This document shows positions 1 to 10,238 of a stretch of DNA of 33,148 nucleotides, piece after piece. Made by a program: the position numbers and the translations under genes. The notes under the pieces were generated by a model. The model was not told the DNA's origin. It was given only the letters and a program-made list of their open reading frames with translations, and searched no databases. Position 1 is the first letter of the stretch. Every line of letters begins with the position of its first letter. Origin of the DNA: Chara braunii (Eukaryota; Streptophyta; Charophyceae; Charales; Characeae); NCBI GenBank assembly GCA_003427395.1, contig BFEA01000387.1, positions 535,594 to 568,741 of the forward strand, read 5' to 3'.

Positions 1-252
1 GCTGCTGCCCTCCTCAGCCACTACAAAAGAGGCAGCTGTCCCCCAGCTGCCTCACACTTGCCTCCGGCTGCCAGTGTGCGACAGCACACTTGCCTCATTG
101 CTGGAGTGCTGGAGAGGAGGCAGGAGTGCTGCCGGCGGAGCTGGAGGACTGCAGAGGAGCGGAGCGACGAAGGAGGAGACAGCCATAGCCTTGGCTGGAG
201 CACTCTGCTCCACCCCTTGGCAGGCTGGTCTCTGGTGGGACTCTGAGGCAGC
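1..252. other. GC-rich leader, no gene recognised
   Basis: Short overlapping open frames run through this GC-rich stretch on both strands, but none has a recognisable domain or good coding signs. It contains repeated GGAG- and GCCTC-type words and probably belongs to a repeat truncated by the window edge. Confidence 0.4.
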
Positions 253-365
253 GTGGTGATTTATTGGTATGTTTTTATGTATTCATCTTTTATTACTTTT
301 TTATGTAATTTTTATTTACTTATTTATGTATTTACTTGGAGCGGCAGCGGAGCGATGGGGAGCAC

Positions 366-1045
366 GACAAGTGCTGCCGAAATTCTGCGGCGGCGGCACG
401 GGTTTTTACGGCAGCGGTACGGAAGTGCTGCCGAAATTCTGCGGCGGCGGCACGGGTTTTTACGGCAGCGGTACGGAAGTGCTGCCGAAATTCTGCGGCG
501 GCAGCACGGGTTTTTACGGCAGCGGTACGGAAGTGTTGCCGAAATTCTGCGGAGGCGGCACGGGTTTTTACGGCAGCGGTACGAAAGTGCTGCCGAAATT
601 CTGCGGCTGCGGCATAGGTTTTTTACGGCGGTGGTACGGAAGTGCTGCCGAACTTTTGCGGCGGCGACGCAGGCTTTTTTCGACGGTGGTGCGGAAGTGC
701 TGCCGGATTTTTTGCGGCGGCGGTTCTGGTTTTTCGATGGTGGTGCGGAAGCGCTGCCGGATTTTTGCGGCGGCGGTTCTGTTTTTTTCGACGGTGGTAC
801 GGAGGTGTTACCAGATTTTTTGCGGCGGCGGTTCTGGTTTTTCGACGGTGGTGCGGAAGCGCCGCCGAATTTTTGTGGCGGCGGTTCTGTTTTTTTCGAC
901 GGTGGTACGGAAGTGTTGCCGAACTTTTGCAGCGGCGACGCAGGCTTTTTTCGACGATGGTGCGGAAGCGCTGCTGAAATTTTGCGGCGGCGGTTCTGTT
1001 TTTTTCGACGGTGGTGCGGAAGCGCTGCCATTTTCCGACGAGAGT
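366..1045. repeat. 54-bp minisatellite, 13 units
   Basis: A GTGCTGCCGAAATTCTGCGG-like block recurs at 371, 425, 479, 533, 587, 642, 697, 751, 805, 859, 913, 967 and 1022, a period of 54-55 bp. The first five units are nearly identical and carry a GGGTTTTTACGGCAGCGGTAC-type second half; later units diverge to a TTTTTTCGACGGTGGTGCGG-type second half. Most units can form hairpins; the third has a perfect 9-bp stem, GTGCTGCCG with CGGCAGCAC. Because 54 is a multiple of three and the unit lacks stops, several frames on both strands stay open for up to about 300 codons. I read that as a by-product of the repeat and not as coding evidence. Confidence 0.9.
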
Positions 1046-1296
1046 TCGGCACGGCAGCGGAACTGCGATACGGCGGTGGGACGTACGGCGCGGCAGTGGA
1101 GGTTTTTTTTACGGCGCTGAAAGGTTTTTTGTTGCGGTGCGGCGTCTGCTTTTCTTGGTGAAGGTCTGCTACCATTGGTGTGTACGGCAGCAGCAACGTC
1201 ACATGGTGGCGGTTGACGGCATGCGACGGTACGAAATCTGAGCGTGACAAGCGGGTTTATTTTTTTTATGCGGCACATGAGATAAATGTTTTGTAG

Positions 1297-1569
1297 TTGG
1301 GACTACCCAACACTTGCGGCAGTGGGACTGGACTACTTGGGACTGTCTGGATTCAGTTGGGATTAACGTGGGACGCGGGCGGTCATTTGCGGCAGTCTTG
1401 ACGCATGCGGTTTTGAGATTCGGCACCGGTTTTTTTTTTTTTTATAACTGTGGCGGAAACGGTTTTCGACTCAATAGTCATTCGACGAAGTGTTTGACAG
1501 CATGGGACCACCTGGAACCGCGTGGGACCATCTGGGACCGCTTGGGACCAGTTGGGACTGACGTGCGAC
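1297..1569. repeat. Degenerate TGGGAC repeats
   Basis: TTGGGAC or GTGGGAC recurs at about 10-12 bp spacing in two clusters, 1297-1375 and 1500-1565, for example CGTGGGACCATCTGGGACCG. A T-rich segment (about 1430-1445) lies between them. No gene is visible. Confidence 0.65.
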
Positions 1570-1686
1570 TCGCCGTTTTCACGCTTGGGTTACCGCGGAT
1601 GAGGCGTGCGAGTGAGAGGTGGTTTGATCAGGATTTTCCTTGAGACTACAACTTTCGGCGACACACACAACTTGTTGGTTGGCTTT

Positions 1687-1729
1687 CTTGAGTGAGCCAG
1701 GGCGCTTCTTCGGCGCCACTTCACTCAAG
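1687..1729. other. Two-step hairpin
   Basis: The outer arms CTTGAGTGA (1687-1695) and TCACTCAAG (1721-1729) are exact complements. Inside them GGCGC (1701-1705) pairs with GCGCC (1713-1717). No coding region adjoins it, so this is either a structured transcript fragment or a foldback element. Confidence 0.6.
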
Positions 1730-2916
1730 GTCAGTGGAATGACTCAGACTTCCTTTCACGCCTGTGTGGACCCGCACTTTGCTTGACCCTGTTCGTTTTG
1801 AATATTCAAAAGAAAAGGTAGAGGAACGTTGTGCAAGTCATGCATGTGAATGAAAAAGTCTGACTCGAGTACGGGATTGTATTGTTTTCTTTTGAACGTG
1901 TTTCCTTTGCGGTCTGTGCAGGTAGGTAGAGGGATGCTTACAAAGGAGATTGATTATGCCTATTTGAGATGAAGGAATGGATTGTCTTCTTTCAACCTTT
2001 CACCTGTCTGCTTGTCAAAAAGAAGTTGTTTTGAAAAAATGTTATTCAACGTGTGTCGTAGAATGAATTCTATTGAAATAAAGCAGAAAAGGTCAAACGG
2101 GTTTAGCTTTTTCCCAAGGATTGACCCATTCTATCCTGCACGACCTTTATCTACCTGTACCTGTCTAAATGATTTTCATTTTCTTTATCTCTTCTGATTT
2201 CTTTTCGTTTAAGTTACCCCGGGACTTAGGAAAAATAAATAAATATATGAAAGCTACTCGCGGTGGACGCATCCACTATCTCTAGGAAGCATCTGGGGCG
2301 GGGGTTCGTTGCTTCAGGAGCCGACCCTGTTATCGACCCAGAGTGGACCGTTCTACGGGGGGTTACTTGCCTATTCGGTGGAGACGGCCCGACTTCTGAG
2401 ATCCGAGTTTTGTACTCGGACGAGGAGGAGGAGGAGTACCTCAAACCACTTCTTAGAAGAAGAGGCATGCTTCATGTCAAACAATGCCCCTGATCAAGAA
2501 TCATGCGGAAGCGGTTTGTCATGCGCGTTGAATCTTAGATCGGCGATAGGATGGAATGAATGACTTTGGCAACGCGTCTCATCAAGTCAAAACAGAGGTT
2601 GTCCGACTACCGTGTTGGCAACATCAATGTTATTTTCGATTAGCCAACTTTTCGTTTGCAGTTGTTTTGATTGTTTTGTTGTACTCGACTTGAGGCGGTC
2701 GGATAATTTTTGATCTTGTGTTATTGGATATATGAGATGATGATTTGTATTTTTTTCTTCAGTTATCTTTTCATACTAGGAATATTTATTTGTGTCGGCT
2801 ACGGTCGATTCCTTTTGATATAATTATATGTATGGTTGTCGTAACTTTCGTTTGACTGTATGTTTAAGGGACTAGGATCAATGAAGGGTATCACTCTTGG
2901 TTGAGACAATCCTAGT
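1730..2916. other. No gene recognised, scattered hairpins
   Basis: AT-richer DNA without a credible open frame. Short hairpins occur around 2260-2440: GTGGA/TCCAC near 2263, GAAGCA/TGCTTC near 2285 and TCCGAG/CTCGGA near 2402. They resemble in style the hairpin run upstream of the other copy of repeat A (24335-24600), but I see no sequence identity. Confidence 0.4.
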
Positions 2917-3365
2917 CGACCAACGTCCGCTTCGTACCTAGGAGATCAGTGCCTTGGGGGACGAACAGCGTTGGGTCCACTTGGCGTTAACCAAGCGACT
3001 CCTATACTACAGCGAAACGAGCAAACGCCCTCGGCTGGCCTACCTCTGTGATTGCATCTAAAAGCTTTCGCACGTGGGTCAGTAGCTCGGTAGGATACGC
3101 CCTTAAGGGTGGTGACAGCCCCTTAGGGATGCAAGCTTATGCTCCGCGAAAACCTATCCTGTCGTAGGGGATCGTGGGAAGTATAGCTGGCGCACCCGGC
3201 TAGACCGGCGAAGGAGGGATGCAACCGCGTCCGTCTCGGCGGTTCGCAGAATGTTATGTGTCGATCCCGAGTTGTCTCTTGAATGAATGTTTTAGTTTAG
3301 AAACTCCTGCGTGACATGGCCGGGAGGGCCCTCGCTCGCGCGGGGGCCGATGCGCTCGACACGGC
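2917..3365 (+). repeat. Dispersed repeat A, copy 1
   Basis: Homologous in the same orientation to 24867-25292. Shared blocks include TCCTAGTCGACC at the start, ACGCCCTC.GCTGG, the word CCTATCCTGTCGTAGGGG and GCTGGCGCAC; homology runs to GACA near 3365 after a copy-1 insertion around 3230-3300. Some stems differ in sequence between the copies but still pair, for example the hairpin capped by GTGACA (near 3105-3130). This suggests a structured RNA or a retroposon leader. A pol III box A-like word is degenerate here and better in copy 2. Function unknown. Confidence 0.7.
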
Positions 3366-3689
3366 TTTGATAGACAGCACAACACTAGACCATAGACCTC
3401 CTATAGCAGACCACCTCCCACCGGAACTCGCACTATAGACTGTATATCACCAGTCGACTGGCCACAGACAATATCTCAACTCCCTCTCCCTTTTATAGAC
3501 CTGACCTCTGTGTTCTGAACGAAAGACTCAGATTAGTCATTTTCAGACTTTACCAGTATTTCAAGAATTTTACAGTTTTCAAAATGACTTGCAAATTAAA
3601 ACTGAATAGTTTTCAGAGAAACACTTCTGCCTATAACCCAATCGATCGATCACTAACTAGCCTCTCTCTTGACAGTTCTAGACCCCAAC
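3366..3689. other. No feature recognised
   Basis: Intermediate-GC DNA between repeats A and B with no open frame of note and no clear internal repeat. Confidence 0.4.
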
Positions 3690-4930
3690 AATATGGCAAC
3701 AAGTTCGGCACTATGGTCCCATAACGGGGAACCGATGATCGCATTTTCCCCCTTTTTAGTGCACCCTCGGTCTATCCCAGTTGGGTGCCCGTGTCCGATG
3801 GCAAGGAGGGGGCTTATGACCCTCCATGAAGGGGGTGATAGGCCTCCTACCGATGCGGCCGCGGGTCGCCCTCCTTTTGAGGTCCTGCCGCGCGATGTCA
3901 GATCGATGCGCACCCACAGACTGTATACGTGAGATCGGCCTACTTAGGCCACGAAAAGATGGTTCGAAATCCGAACCGTTGGCTTTCCGCGAAAGGACAA
4001 GCCAACGGGTAGAAAATCAAATTTAGAAAACTAAATAATAATAATAAAATAAAATAACAATAATAACCACAGGAAAAAGGTAAAGGAAGGAGAGGGTAGC
4101 GTCACAAAATCTCTCCGTGCACCAGCCTTGCCTGAACCGCGCCCCGCGCTCACACACGGATCTGGGGTTCCTTTTCTTTCTTTTCCCATTTTCTTTTCTT
4201 TTTAGTTCTCACTGTATCTGCCTCTTCACCTGGCCACCGGGGCCCGCACGATTCAGACAAACAGGTCCAGTACAGACAATTTTACGAGGGGTCGATAAGA
4301 CCCAGACCATGAGACGACAGTTGCGGTCCGAGACCTGAATTGGCGGCCTTCCCTGTGAAGTGACAGATCATTCAGGTGGAAAACGACAATTCAAAATTTT
4401 GGAAAAGAAATCATAGCATCGCAGTGACCCGAGGCCACTGAATTTTCCCCATACTAAAGCGGGTTTAGATTTTTGGCGTTTTATTTTCTTTTCCTCTTTC
4501 CTTCTCCGACAACGACTTTCTGTCTCATGCATCCTACCCATAACTCGGCATCAGGGCACTCGGCGCGCAGTAGAAAAGACTGCGCCACCCCCTTCATCTC
4601 CGCGTCCCAGGGCGAGCCCGGCGGCCACCACGGTCACAGGCCGGTCGTGCGCTGCTGTACAGCAGGGCGCTGAGCCTGCGTGGACCAACGGAAGTTCTGT
4701 GGCGCACCCCTTTTTGTCGGGGGTACTGCCACTGGGGCTGGTCCATACCAAGGCACAACTTGGATGCTAGGAACAACAGGGGTCCAGGGTATATCTACAG
4801 GCCGGAACATCAGCTCGGGGAGCTGGTACAAGAACTGGTGCCAAGCAGGGCTTGGTCCACAGAGGAGGGCTGAGAAGTCGTGCCCTCCGACATAATACCA
4901 AATCCCCACCCAGCGTCCCCGTTGGGTCAA
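3690..4930 (+). repeat. Dispersed repeat B, copy 1
   Basis: Homologous, in inverted orientation, to 28340-29400. Two conserved parts keep the same order in both copies. The first (3700-3970) has GGTCCCATAA, GCAAGGAGGGGGCT and a GGTTCG/CGAACC hairpin, followed here by a GTTGGCTT/AAGCCAAC hairpin. The second (4460-4900) begins with a pyrimidine-rich tract, which is the A/G-rich tail on the other strand, and has CCCATAACTC, GCGCAGTAGAAAAGAC, GGGCGAGCCC, GTACAGCAGGGCGCTG and GCCCTCCGACA. Identity is patchy, so the copies are old. The strand given is arbitrary; the tail implies that the retroposon part reads on the minus strand here. Confidence 0.65.
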
Positions 4931-5039
4931 TACGCACCATGTTATTAATATAAGAGCGGCACGGATTAGTGTGGCCTCACTCACTTCTGCCATGACTTCT
5001 CAAGGAGCTCGCGGTGTACTTTTGCACCAACCCCGCTTG

Positions 5040-5330
5040 CCAAACTTACGTCGTGCTCGCCTTTTCTCTCTGCGCTAGCCCCCTCTCTGCGCTCGCCCGC
5101 TCTCTTAGCGTTCACCCTTTTCTTTTTGCACTAGCCATCTCTCTGCGCTAAGCTTCTCTCATAGCGCTTGCTTTCTTTTTCTGCTTTCGTCTTCCCTTTT
5201 ATGGTTGCACTCTCCTCCAGAGCTCATTCTCACTTTGTAATCACTCCAGCGCTCGTTCTCACTTTGTAATCTGGCCTTCTCTCTTTGCGCCTCGGTGCTA
5301 GTTTCCTCTCTTCCTTGCACCTACCTCCTC
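5040..5330. repeat. Pyrimidine-rich degenerate repeats
   Basis: CTCTCTGCGCTAGCC-like units recur with drift between 5060 and 5170. The 20-mer starting at 5223 recurs with one change at 5252. The stretch leads into the promoter-like segment at 5461. Confidence 0.5.
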
Positions 5331-5460
5331 TCTTCACTAACCTTTCTTTTTCCGAGCTTTCTTCCCTGCTCAACAACTATCTTCTCACTTAATACCTACC
5401 TTTTCCTCTTAGCGCTCTTCTTCTTTCCCAGGCAGTGTACCATAATTCTTCACAGTCGGT

Positions 5461-5491
5461 GCATTTATAGTCTTGTCTTTATAAATCTCAC
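5461..5491 (+). promoter_or_regulatory. Candidate core promoter (TATA-like)
   Basis: TTTATAG near 5464 and CTTTATAAAT at 5477-5486 lie about 80-100 nt upstream of the ATG at 5567, after a pyrimidine-rich stretch. Placement fits a TATA box for the broken frame downstream; nothing else supports it. Confidence 0.3.
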
Positions 5492-5566
5492 CCGTATAGT
5501 ATTCTCAGTCGTAGTCCCTGAAGATAGATCCTCTGTCTTTTATCTTTTGCTACTTTGCTTTACATC

Positions 5567-5860
5567 ATGCCTGAGGCACGCCGTGGATAGGGTAGAGGTA
5601 GGGGAGGAAGAGGAGGGAAAGCAAAGGAAGAACCGCCAGCCAGGGCACGGCGGGATTATAGCTCAGAGGAGGAGGAAGATGAGGAGCCGCCAGGCTATGG
5701 CCGTTTAAGGCCACACCCTCGCTACCCGTTAGGAGGGTGGTACGAGAGAACTCCATCACCAGACAGGATGGAGTTCCTTCGCAAGAAGTTCGACGCGCGC
5801 TATGGTACTCCTAGCGCCTCTTCTCCTCCTTATATCCCCAGAGCTCCTTCCNCCCCTGCC
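5567..5860 (+). pseudogene. RG-rich/acidic protein 5' end, broken
   Basis: From the ATG at 5567 a frame runs with one in-frame TAG at codon 8 (5588-5590). It encodes an RG-rich basic start (RGRGG repeats), an acidic stretch (SSEEEEDEE), a PRYP/RTPSPD segment and MEFLRKKFDARYG from the in-frame ATG at 5768. An N lies at 5852. At 5861 a GTAAG could be a splice donor; beyond it the frame becomes hydrophobic and non-descript until a stop near 6037. The composition suits the start of a retroelement Gag-like or nucleic-acid-binding protein, but no domain is recognised. TGG or CGA to TAG/TGA-type decay, or a real 5' UTR with the true start at 5768, are both possible. Confidence 0.35.
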
Positions 5861-6312
5861 GTAAGCAAGGCGATAGTGCCCGTTCCGCCCCTCTCTGTTC
5901 CATGTACTGTCTCATCACCCCATCATCCCAGTCACTGTGTTCTTTTCAGCATCTTCTTTCTTCTCTTCCTTTTCCAGCTTGAGCTCATGGCTGTCTTTTA
6001 TGTCTTATATAAGCGCGATTTCTTTTCAGCTTTTTGAGTCTGATTTCGGCTCACAAAATTTTCGGCTCACTGTCCACTCCATAGCGTCCTAGGCCTGAGA
6101 GTTTGGCTTCCTTAAGGCCAAGGATGCAGGTTCCTCGTGAACCAGGCCGCTTGTCGGCCACCAAATAAAATTTTAAGAAGGATTCTGTCTGAATGTTTGA
6201 CTTATTCAACTATTAGCCTTCTCACATGGAGGTTACCTCAGCTCTTGTTCAGGCATTCATGCTAAGGATGACCCCAGTAACGAGGGTACTCACTCTGTCT
6301 GCCATGCTCGGA

Positions 6313-6505
6313 ATAGGGTATACCAAACCCTCTTTTTCTGTCCCCTGATCTGAGTGAAATGTCTCAGCCTCTCGGGCACCTGATGGGGATACCAAACCCT
6401 TGTTTTCTTTCTCTGGTCTGAGTGAGACGTCTCCTCAACTTCTCAGACAAAAGGGAGAGGATACCAAACCCTTTTTCTTTTCTCTGGTCTGGGAACTTCA
6501 GATAA
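6313..6505. repeat. Tandem repeat, about 78 bp, 3 units
   Basis: GGGxATACCAAACCCT followed by a T-rich run and TCTGGTCTGAGTGAGAC-like sequence recurs from about 6313, 6385 and 6458, with the third unit shortened. AGGG and CCCT of the first unit can pair around ATACCAAA. The second unit has arms GTCTGAG and CTCAGAC. Confidence 0.6.
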
Positions 6506-6716
6506 GTATTTGCATACCTGCAAAACCAACAAGTCCCACAGACAACAACCATGCCCCAGCAAGCAGACCCTCTGACAACTAGCAGTCACGCATCAATAAA
6601 TTAAAATAAAACCTATAAATAAAACAATAAATAACAAACAACAATTAATACATAACAGCTCTTCATACCCAGGATTTACTGATTGCCTTGATTTCGGCCC
6701 ACCACTGGCTAGGAAC

Positions 6717-7530
6717 GTCAGACGTCCCGTCAGTCTGACATACCTTATTCGGGCCGCCTCAGGCCAGGACTAGTCAAACCATTTGTCTTGACAGCCCCTT
6801 TGACCTGCCTCCAGGTCAGGACCAATCATACCCACTACTCGATTATGACAGCCCTTTGGCACTCTCGCCAGGACACCCAGACTATTGCGGGTCTGGTCAC
6901 CCTGTGACAGTAGACGTCCCGTCAGTCTGACTGTCTAGAATCTGAATTTGACCACTGCGGTCAGGGACCGGCTCACCTACCAGTTTTTGGCAAAGGGCGC
7001 TGGCTACCCCGCCCAGATTTTTGAACGTGGGACCCGATCTAACCACAGTTTCAGGCTCTGGCTAACCTCACTAGATTGCATCCTCTGACTGCGGTAGGGT
7101 TCCAGCTAACCCCTTTCAACCTTATAGGCCAGGCTCCCGGAGTCTTAGCCTCAGTTGACTACGAAATTCGACACTCGCATCGAGGACCTGCTGACCCCAC
7201 CAGATTGCAACCTACTGCGGTAAGGCTCTGGCTGGCCCCGACAATCAACGCACCCTTAGGTTAGAGAAGAAAACCCCAGACACAGACAGTTAGACAAGCA
7301 TATCATAACCCACAAGCAGACTGCCCACGCCCCATAACAGAACAAACATCTCTCAACAGACGTCCCGTCTGTCTCAAGAGGCACTGAACAATAACATGCT
7401 AGCCAACACTAAGAATTTGCAAGAGACCTCCCTTCAGTCACAAGCAAAAACTTAGTGCTAGCCCCAGAGAGGTCCCTTCCCTCAACTAGGATTTGTTTTT
7501 CCAAGAGACGTCCTGTCAGTCTCAAGGAAA
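6717..7530. repeat. Hairpin family with loop GTCCCGTCA
   Basis: Five hairpins share a 9-nt loop of the form GTCCCGTCA: 6717-6739 (arms GTCAGAC/GTCTGAC), 6908-6933 (CAGTAGAC/GTCTGACTG), 7351-7380, 7416-7448 and 7498-7530. The last two have outer stems TTTGC/GCAAA and TTTCC/GGAAA with the same AA/AA internal loop, so a G-C pair has become C-G. A related pair with loop core GGTCCCTTCCC lies at 7466-7490 and 7546-7573 (arms CTCAGA/TCTGAG in the second). Other hairpins without this loop lie between them: 6802-6817 (GACCTG/CAGGTC), 6877-6896 (CCAGAC/GTCTGG) and 6896-6908 (GTCAC/GTGAC). No coding frame is supported here. Confidence 0.7.
7050..7240. repeat. Two diverged units with ACTGCGGT core
   Basis: 7052-7115 and 7182-7240 align: GGCTCTGGCTAACC.CA / GACCTGCTGACCCCA, then AGATTGCA, CCT and CTGCGGTA, and a GCT..CCCC end. 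The same ACTGCGGT core also sits in the TGACC/GGTCA hairpin near 6950. Confidence 0.5.
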
Positions 7531-7589
7531 TACTAAAACTCTGATCTCAGAGAGGTCCCTTCCCTCATCTGAGTGAAGACAGACCCTAG

Positions 7590-7760
7590 CCAAGAAGCAC
7601 GAAGTCCCTCTACTGACCACCCTCAGTCAAGTAAAGCTGAACTTCTTTATGCCTGCCTTCGTCTGAATCTCTTGGATGGACAACTTAGTCAGAGACACGA
7701 AGCTCTTCTGCTGATAACTTTCATTCTGACAGAACTGAACTTCTTTATGCCCATCATGCT
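7590..7760. repeat. 97-bp tandem duplication
   Basis: CACGAAG recurs at about 7597 and 7696, and CTGAACTTCTTTATGCC at about 7637 and 7734, so a unit of 97-99 bp is duplicated with divergence in its middle. The open frame across it (plus strand) has no recognisable domain. Confidence 0.55.
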
Positions 7761-8132
7761 TTCTTTTTGTGATAAAGATAATACTGCTCATATCATTTTA
7801 TGTGCCACAACCATGAGTTTCTCGGATCTTGACACTGTGCCAATGCTCCCAGAACTGTACTCACAGTTACTCCTCACTCTCAGAACTTGACACTCATGGA
7901 ACGACTGGAGCACTACATCAAAGATATAGTCTCATTAACTTAGTTGCTTGCTGAGATAGATAACGAAATGACTTGTTGAAAACTGGAACATTGAAACTGA
8001 GATGCTGATACTGAAGTACTGAAACTGAAATGCTGAATCGACTATGCAAAAATGACCATTGTCTGCTGATAACTGAGCCTAACTGTCTCAATGTTTTATT
8101 ATACTCCTTCTCAGTCCTCTATGACCGTTCTC

Positions 8133-9250
8133 TTACTTGGATGGTTGACTTCTCTTCCCTCTTTTTGGAATCACTGTAGGGATCAAATCAGGGTCTTTAA
8201 AGATGAACTTACGAAGTCTTGACCCTGATACCATGTCATGAACCCTGGATCCATCCATTTCTGAGATCTCATAAACCTTGCCTTCTGCTTCTCATGTGAT
8301 TCTGTAAGGACCAGACCATCTGGGCTCCAATTATTTAGTCCATTGTGTCTCAAGAAAACTGTCAAACAAAATAACAACATCTCCGATCTTCAATTTCTTT
8401 TTTCTTATGTATCTTTTCTTGTTCCATCTTTCTTGATCCGATAGTCTGCTGGATGTCATTCTCTCTGCTGCATCCATCACTGCCTGATCAACTTCAGATA
8501 TCTGCTTCATTCTGATCTGAAGGAGTTCTGAAATAGAATAATCTCTGTCGCTTTCTTGACTTGACCACGTTTTGACAATACTCTCAATTGGTAACGTAGC
8601 ATAACGGTCATACCACAGTGTAAAAGGTGCATAACCAGTAGTTCTCTTGACTGTGATATTATCAGCATATACAACAACTCTTAACACCTTTGGCCAGTTA
8701 CTGAGTTTCCCGTCACACCACTTGGCCAATGAATCTTTCAGAGTTTTGTGGCCTCTTTCCACAGGAGCATTCACTTGAGGATGGTAAGTAGTCACATATC
8801 GAATTCTGACACCCAATCTGAGTGTAATTCTTCTGACAACCTCATTTCTGAATTCTGATCCTCTGTCTGAGACAAATTCTCTGATAAAAGGATACCTGAG
8901 ATAGACTTCCTCTATCCAATCAGCCACTTGCTCGGCTGTCTTCCTTTTCAGAGTTTTTGCCTCAACGTATCCAGAGAAATTATCTCTCACGTTTAGTATG
9001 TATCTCATCCCACCCTTGCCTGGTGGCATAGTAATGAGATCCAAATGCACTCTACTACCTGGTTCTACCAGGATTGTAGGGAATAGGGGCTCAATCATCC
9101 TTGTGGTAGACCTCTTCTGATATAAGACACATGATTTACAGTATCTGGAAATCATGTCTCTCATGCCAGGCCAGAAGTAAAGTTCGACAGTCTTGGAGTA
9201 GGTAGCTTCAGCAACCCTGTGGCCACCGGCAACCCCTTCATGCAGCTCTC
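8133..9250 (-). pseudogene. Integrase domain of pol
   Basis: Cleaves and joins element cDNA into host DNA. The zinc-binding HHCC motif is complete but split by a one-base frameshift near 9165: LHEG and GGHR in one frame, then RYCKSC in the next. The catalytic triad follows in the 277-codon frame 9164-8331: D42 in HLDL, D100 in FVSDRGSEF and E136 in APVERG, with the D-X35-E spacing of retroviral-type integrases. The C-terminal part continues in the same frame through TAA near 8330 and TGA near 8285, with the typical EPRWSGPYRI motif between these stops, and ends at TAA 8135-8133. Both internal stops could come from CAA and CGA by C-to-T change. Confidence 0.9.
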
Positions 9251-9773
9251 TTTACCATAGACCACTCTTAGTGGAGGTAGGCCTCCCTTACCATCCACAA
9301 AGATATGTCCTCTTTTTAGTCTGAATTTCTTCCTTGAATCTTTACAATATTCTTTTTGTTGCTTCTTTTCCATCTTTCTACCAATCTCCTGATAATTTTC
9401 ATCATACTCTTCAAAGAAGAAAAATATCTCTTCTTCCTTCTTTTTACTTTCTTCATCCTCCTTTGGTCCTGAACTTTCTCCAATTTCATGAGCAGCCACT
9501 GCTGCTGCACTAACTCTTGCATACCAATCGTTTGGTTCATCATCTTCTTCTTTCCTTAGAATCGACTCATAAACGTATGCACTTGGAATTTCTCCCCAAC
9601 TGTCTCTCTCTTCTGGCCATAGACTCCACTTGTAGGAGCACGGTGCCTCATAATCCTCATCATCTTTTTCATTAAGAAAATTTTCAACATAGGCAGATTA
9701 TTCAATTGTTCCACTCACATCTTCTTCTTCTTCTCGCCACTCAATCCGGCTTAAGCCATCCGCTCTGTTCTTC
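9251..9773 (-). pseudogene. RNase H-integrase linker, acidic
   Basis: After a frameshift near 9775 the frame carries NRADGLSRIEW, the conserved end of the RNase H/tether region in many Ty3/gypsy pols. It then runs through an acidic stretch (REEEEDVSG), an in-frame TAA near 9697, more acidic sequence, and a Lys/Glu-rich block with EEEIFFFFEEYDEN (about 9440-9400). It ends in RLKRGHIFVDGKGGLPP, which leads into the integrase zinc domain. The linker is longer and more charged than I expect for this family. Confidence 0.7.
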
Positions 9774-10238
9774 TCACATGGGAATATTTTCCAATTTAAA
9801 ATCATAGGTCCAGATGAAAGCGATCCATCTGCTGACTGTTGGATCTACCTGTTGATGTTTTCTAATGACACCAATCACAACAGATGCATCAGTCCTCAGG
9901 ATGAATCTCCTTCCCAAGACATAGTGCCTGAAGCACCTGAGGCTATGAATGATTGACAGTAGCTCTTTCCTGAATCGGGTGTAGCCTTTTTCAGTAGAAC
10001 TGAGAGTTCTGCTTTCAAATCTTAGAGGTCTTTCTCTCCCATTTTCCTCTTTCTGAATAAGTACTCCACCCAGAGCAACTGGTCCTCCATCCGCCTTAAT
10101 GATGAAAGGTCTTGTCTCCTCATCATCATAATAAGGTACTCCCAGCACTACACCACCATCTCTTAGTTTTTCTTGCAGCGTTTCTGCTGCAGCCTGTCTT
10201 TTATCATTCCATGCTAAGTTAGCCCCTTGTCTTACCAT
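9774..10238 (-). pseudogene. RNase H domain of pol
   Basis: Degrades the RNA strand of the RNA-DNA hybrid during reverse transcription. The 154-codon frame starts in the connection (REMVRQGANLAW). It shows the RNase H set IIKADGGPVALGG (D50), YTRFRKELLSII (E92) and LRTDASV (D117), followed by HYVLGRRF and WIAFIWTYDF. It overlaps the end of the reverse transcriptase frame by a few bases in another frame, so the junction is a one-base frameshift at about 10240. The initial M is internal to the polyprotein and not a real start. Confidence 0.88.

Noticed and set aside
253-1250. Long open frames of about 280-310 codons on both strands
   Set aside because: They coincide with the 54-bp repeat. Several frames are open at once because the stop-free unit is a multiple of three; the proteins are only 18-residue repeats.
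4634-4993. 119-codon minus-strand frame with a signal-peptide-like start
   Set aside because: The hydrophobic N-terminus is suggestive, but the frame lies in repeat B and the corresponding part of copy 2 does not keep the start. There is no further support.
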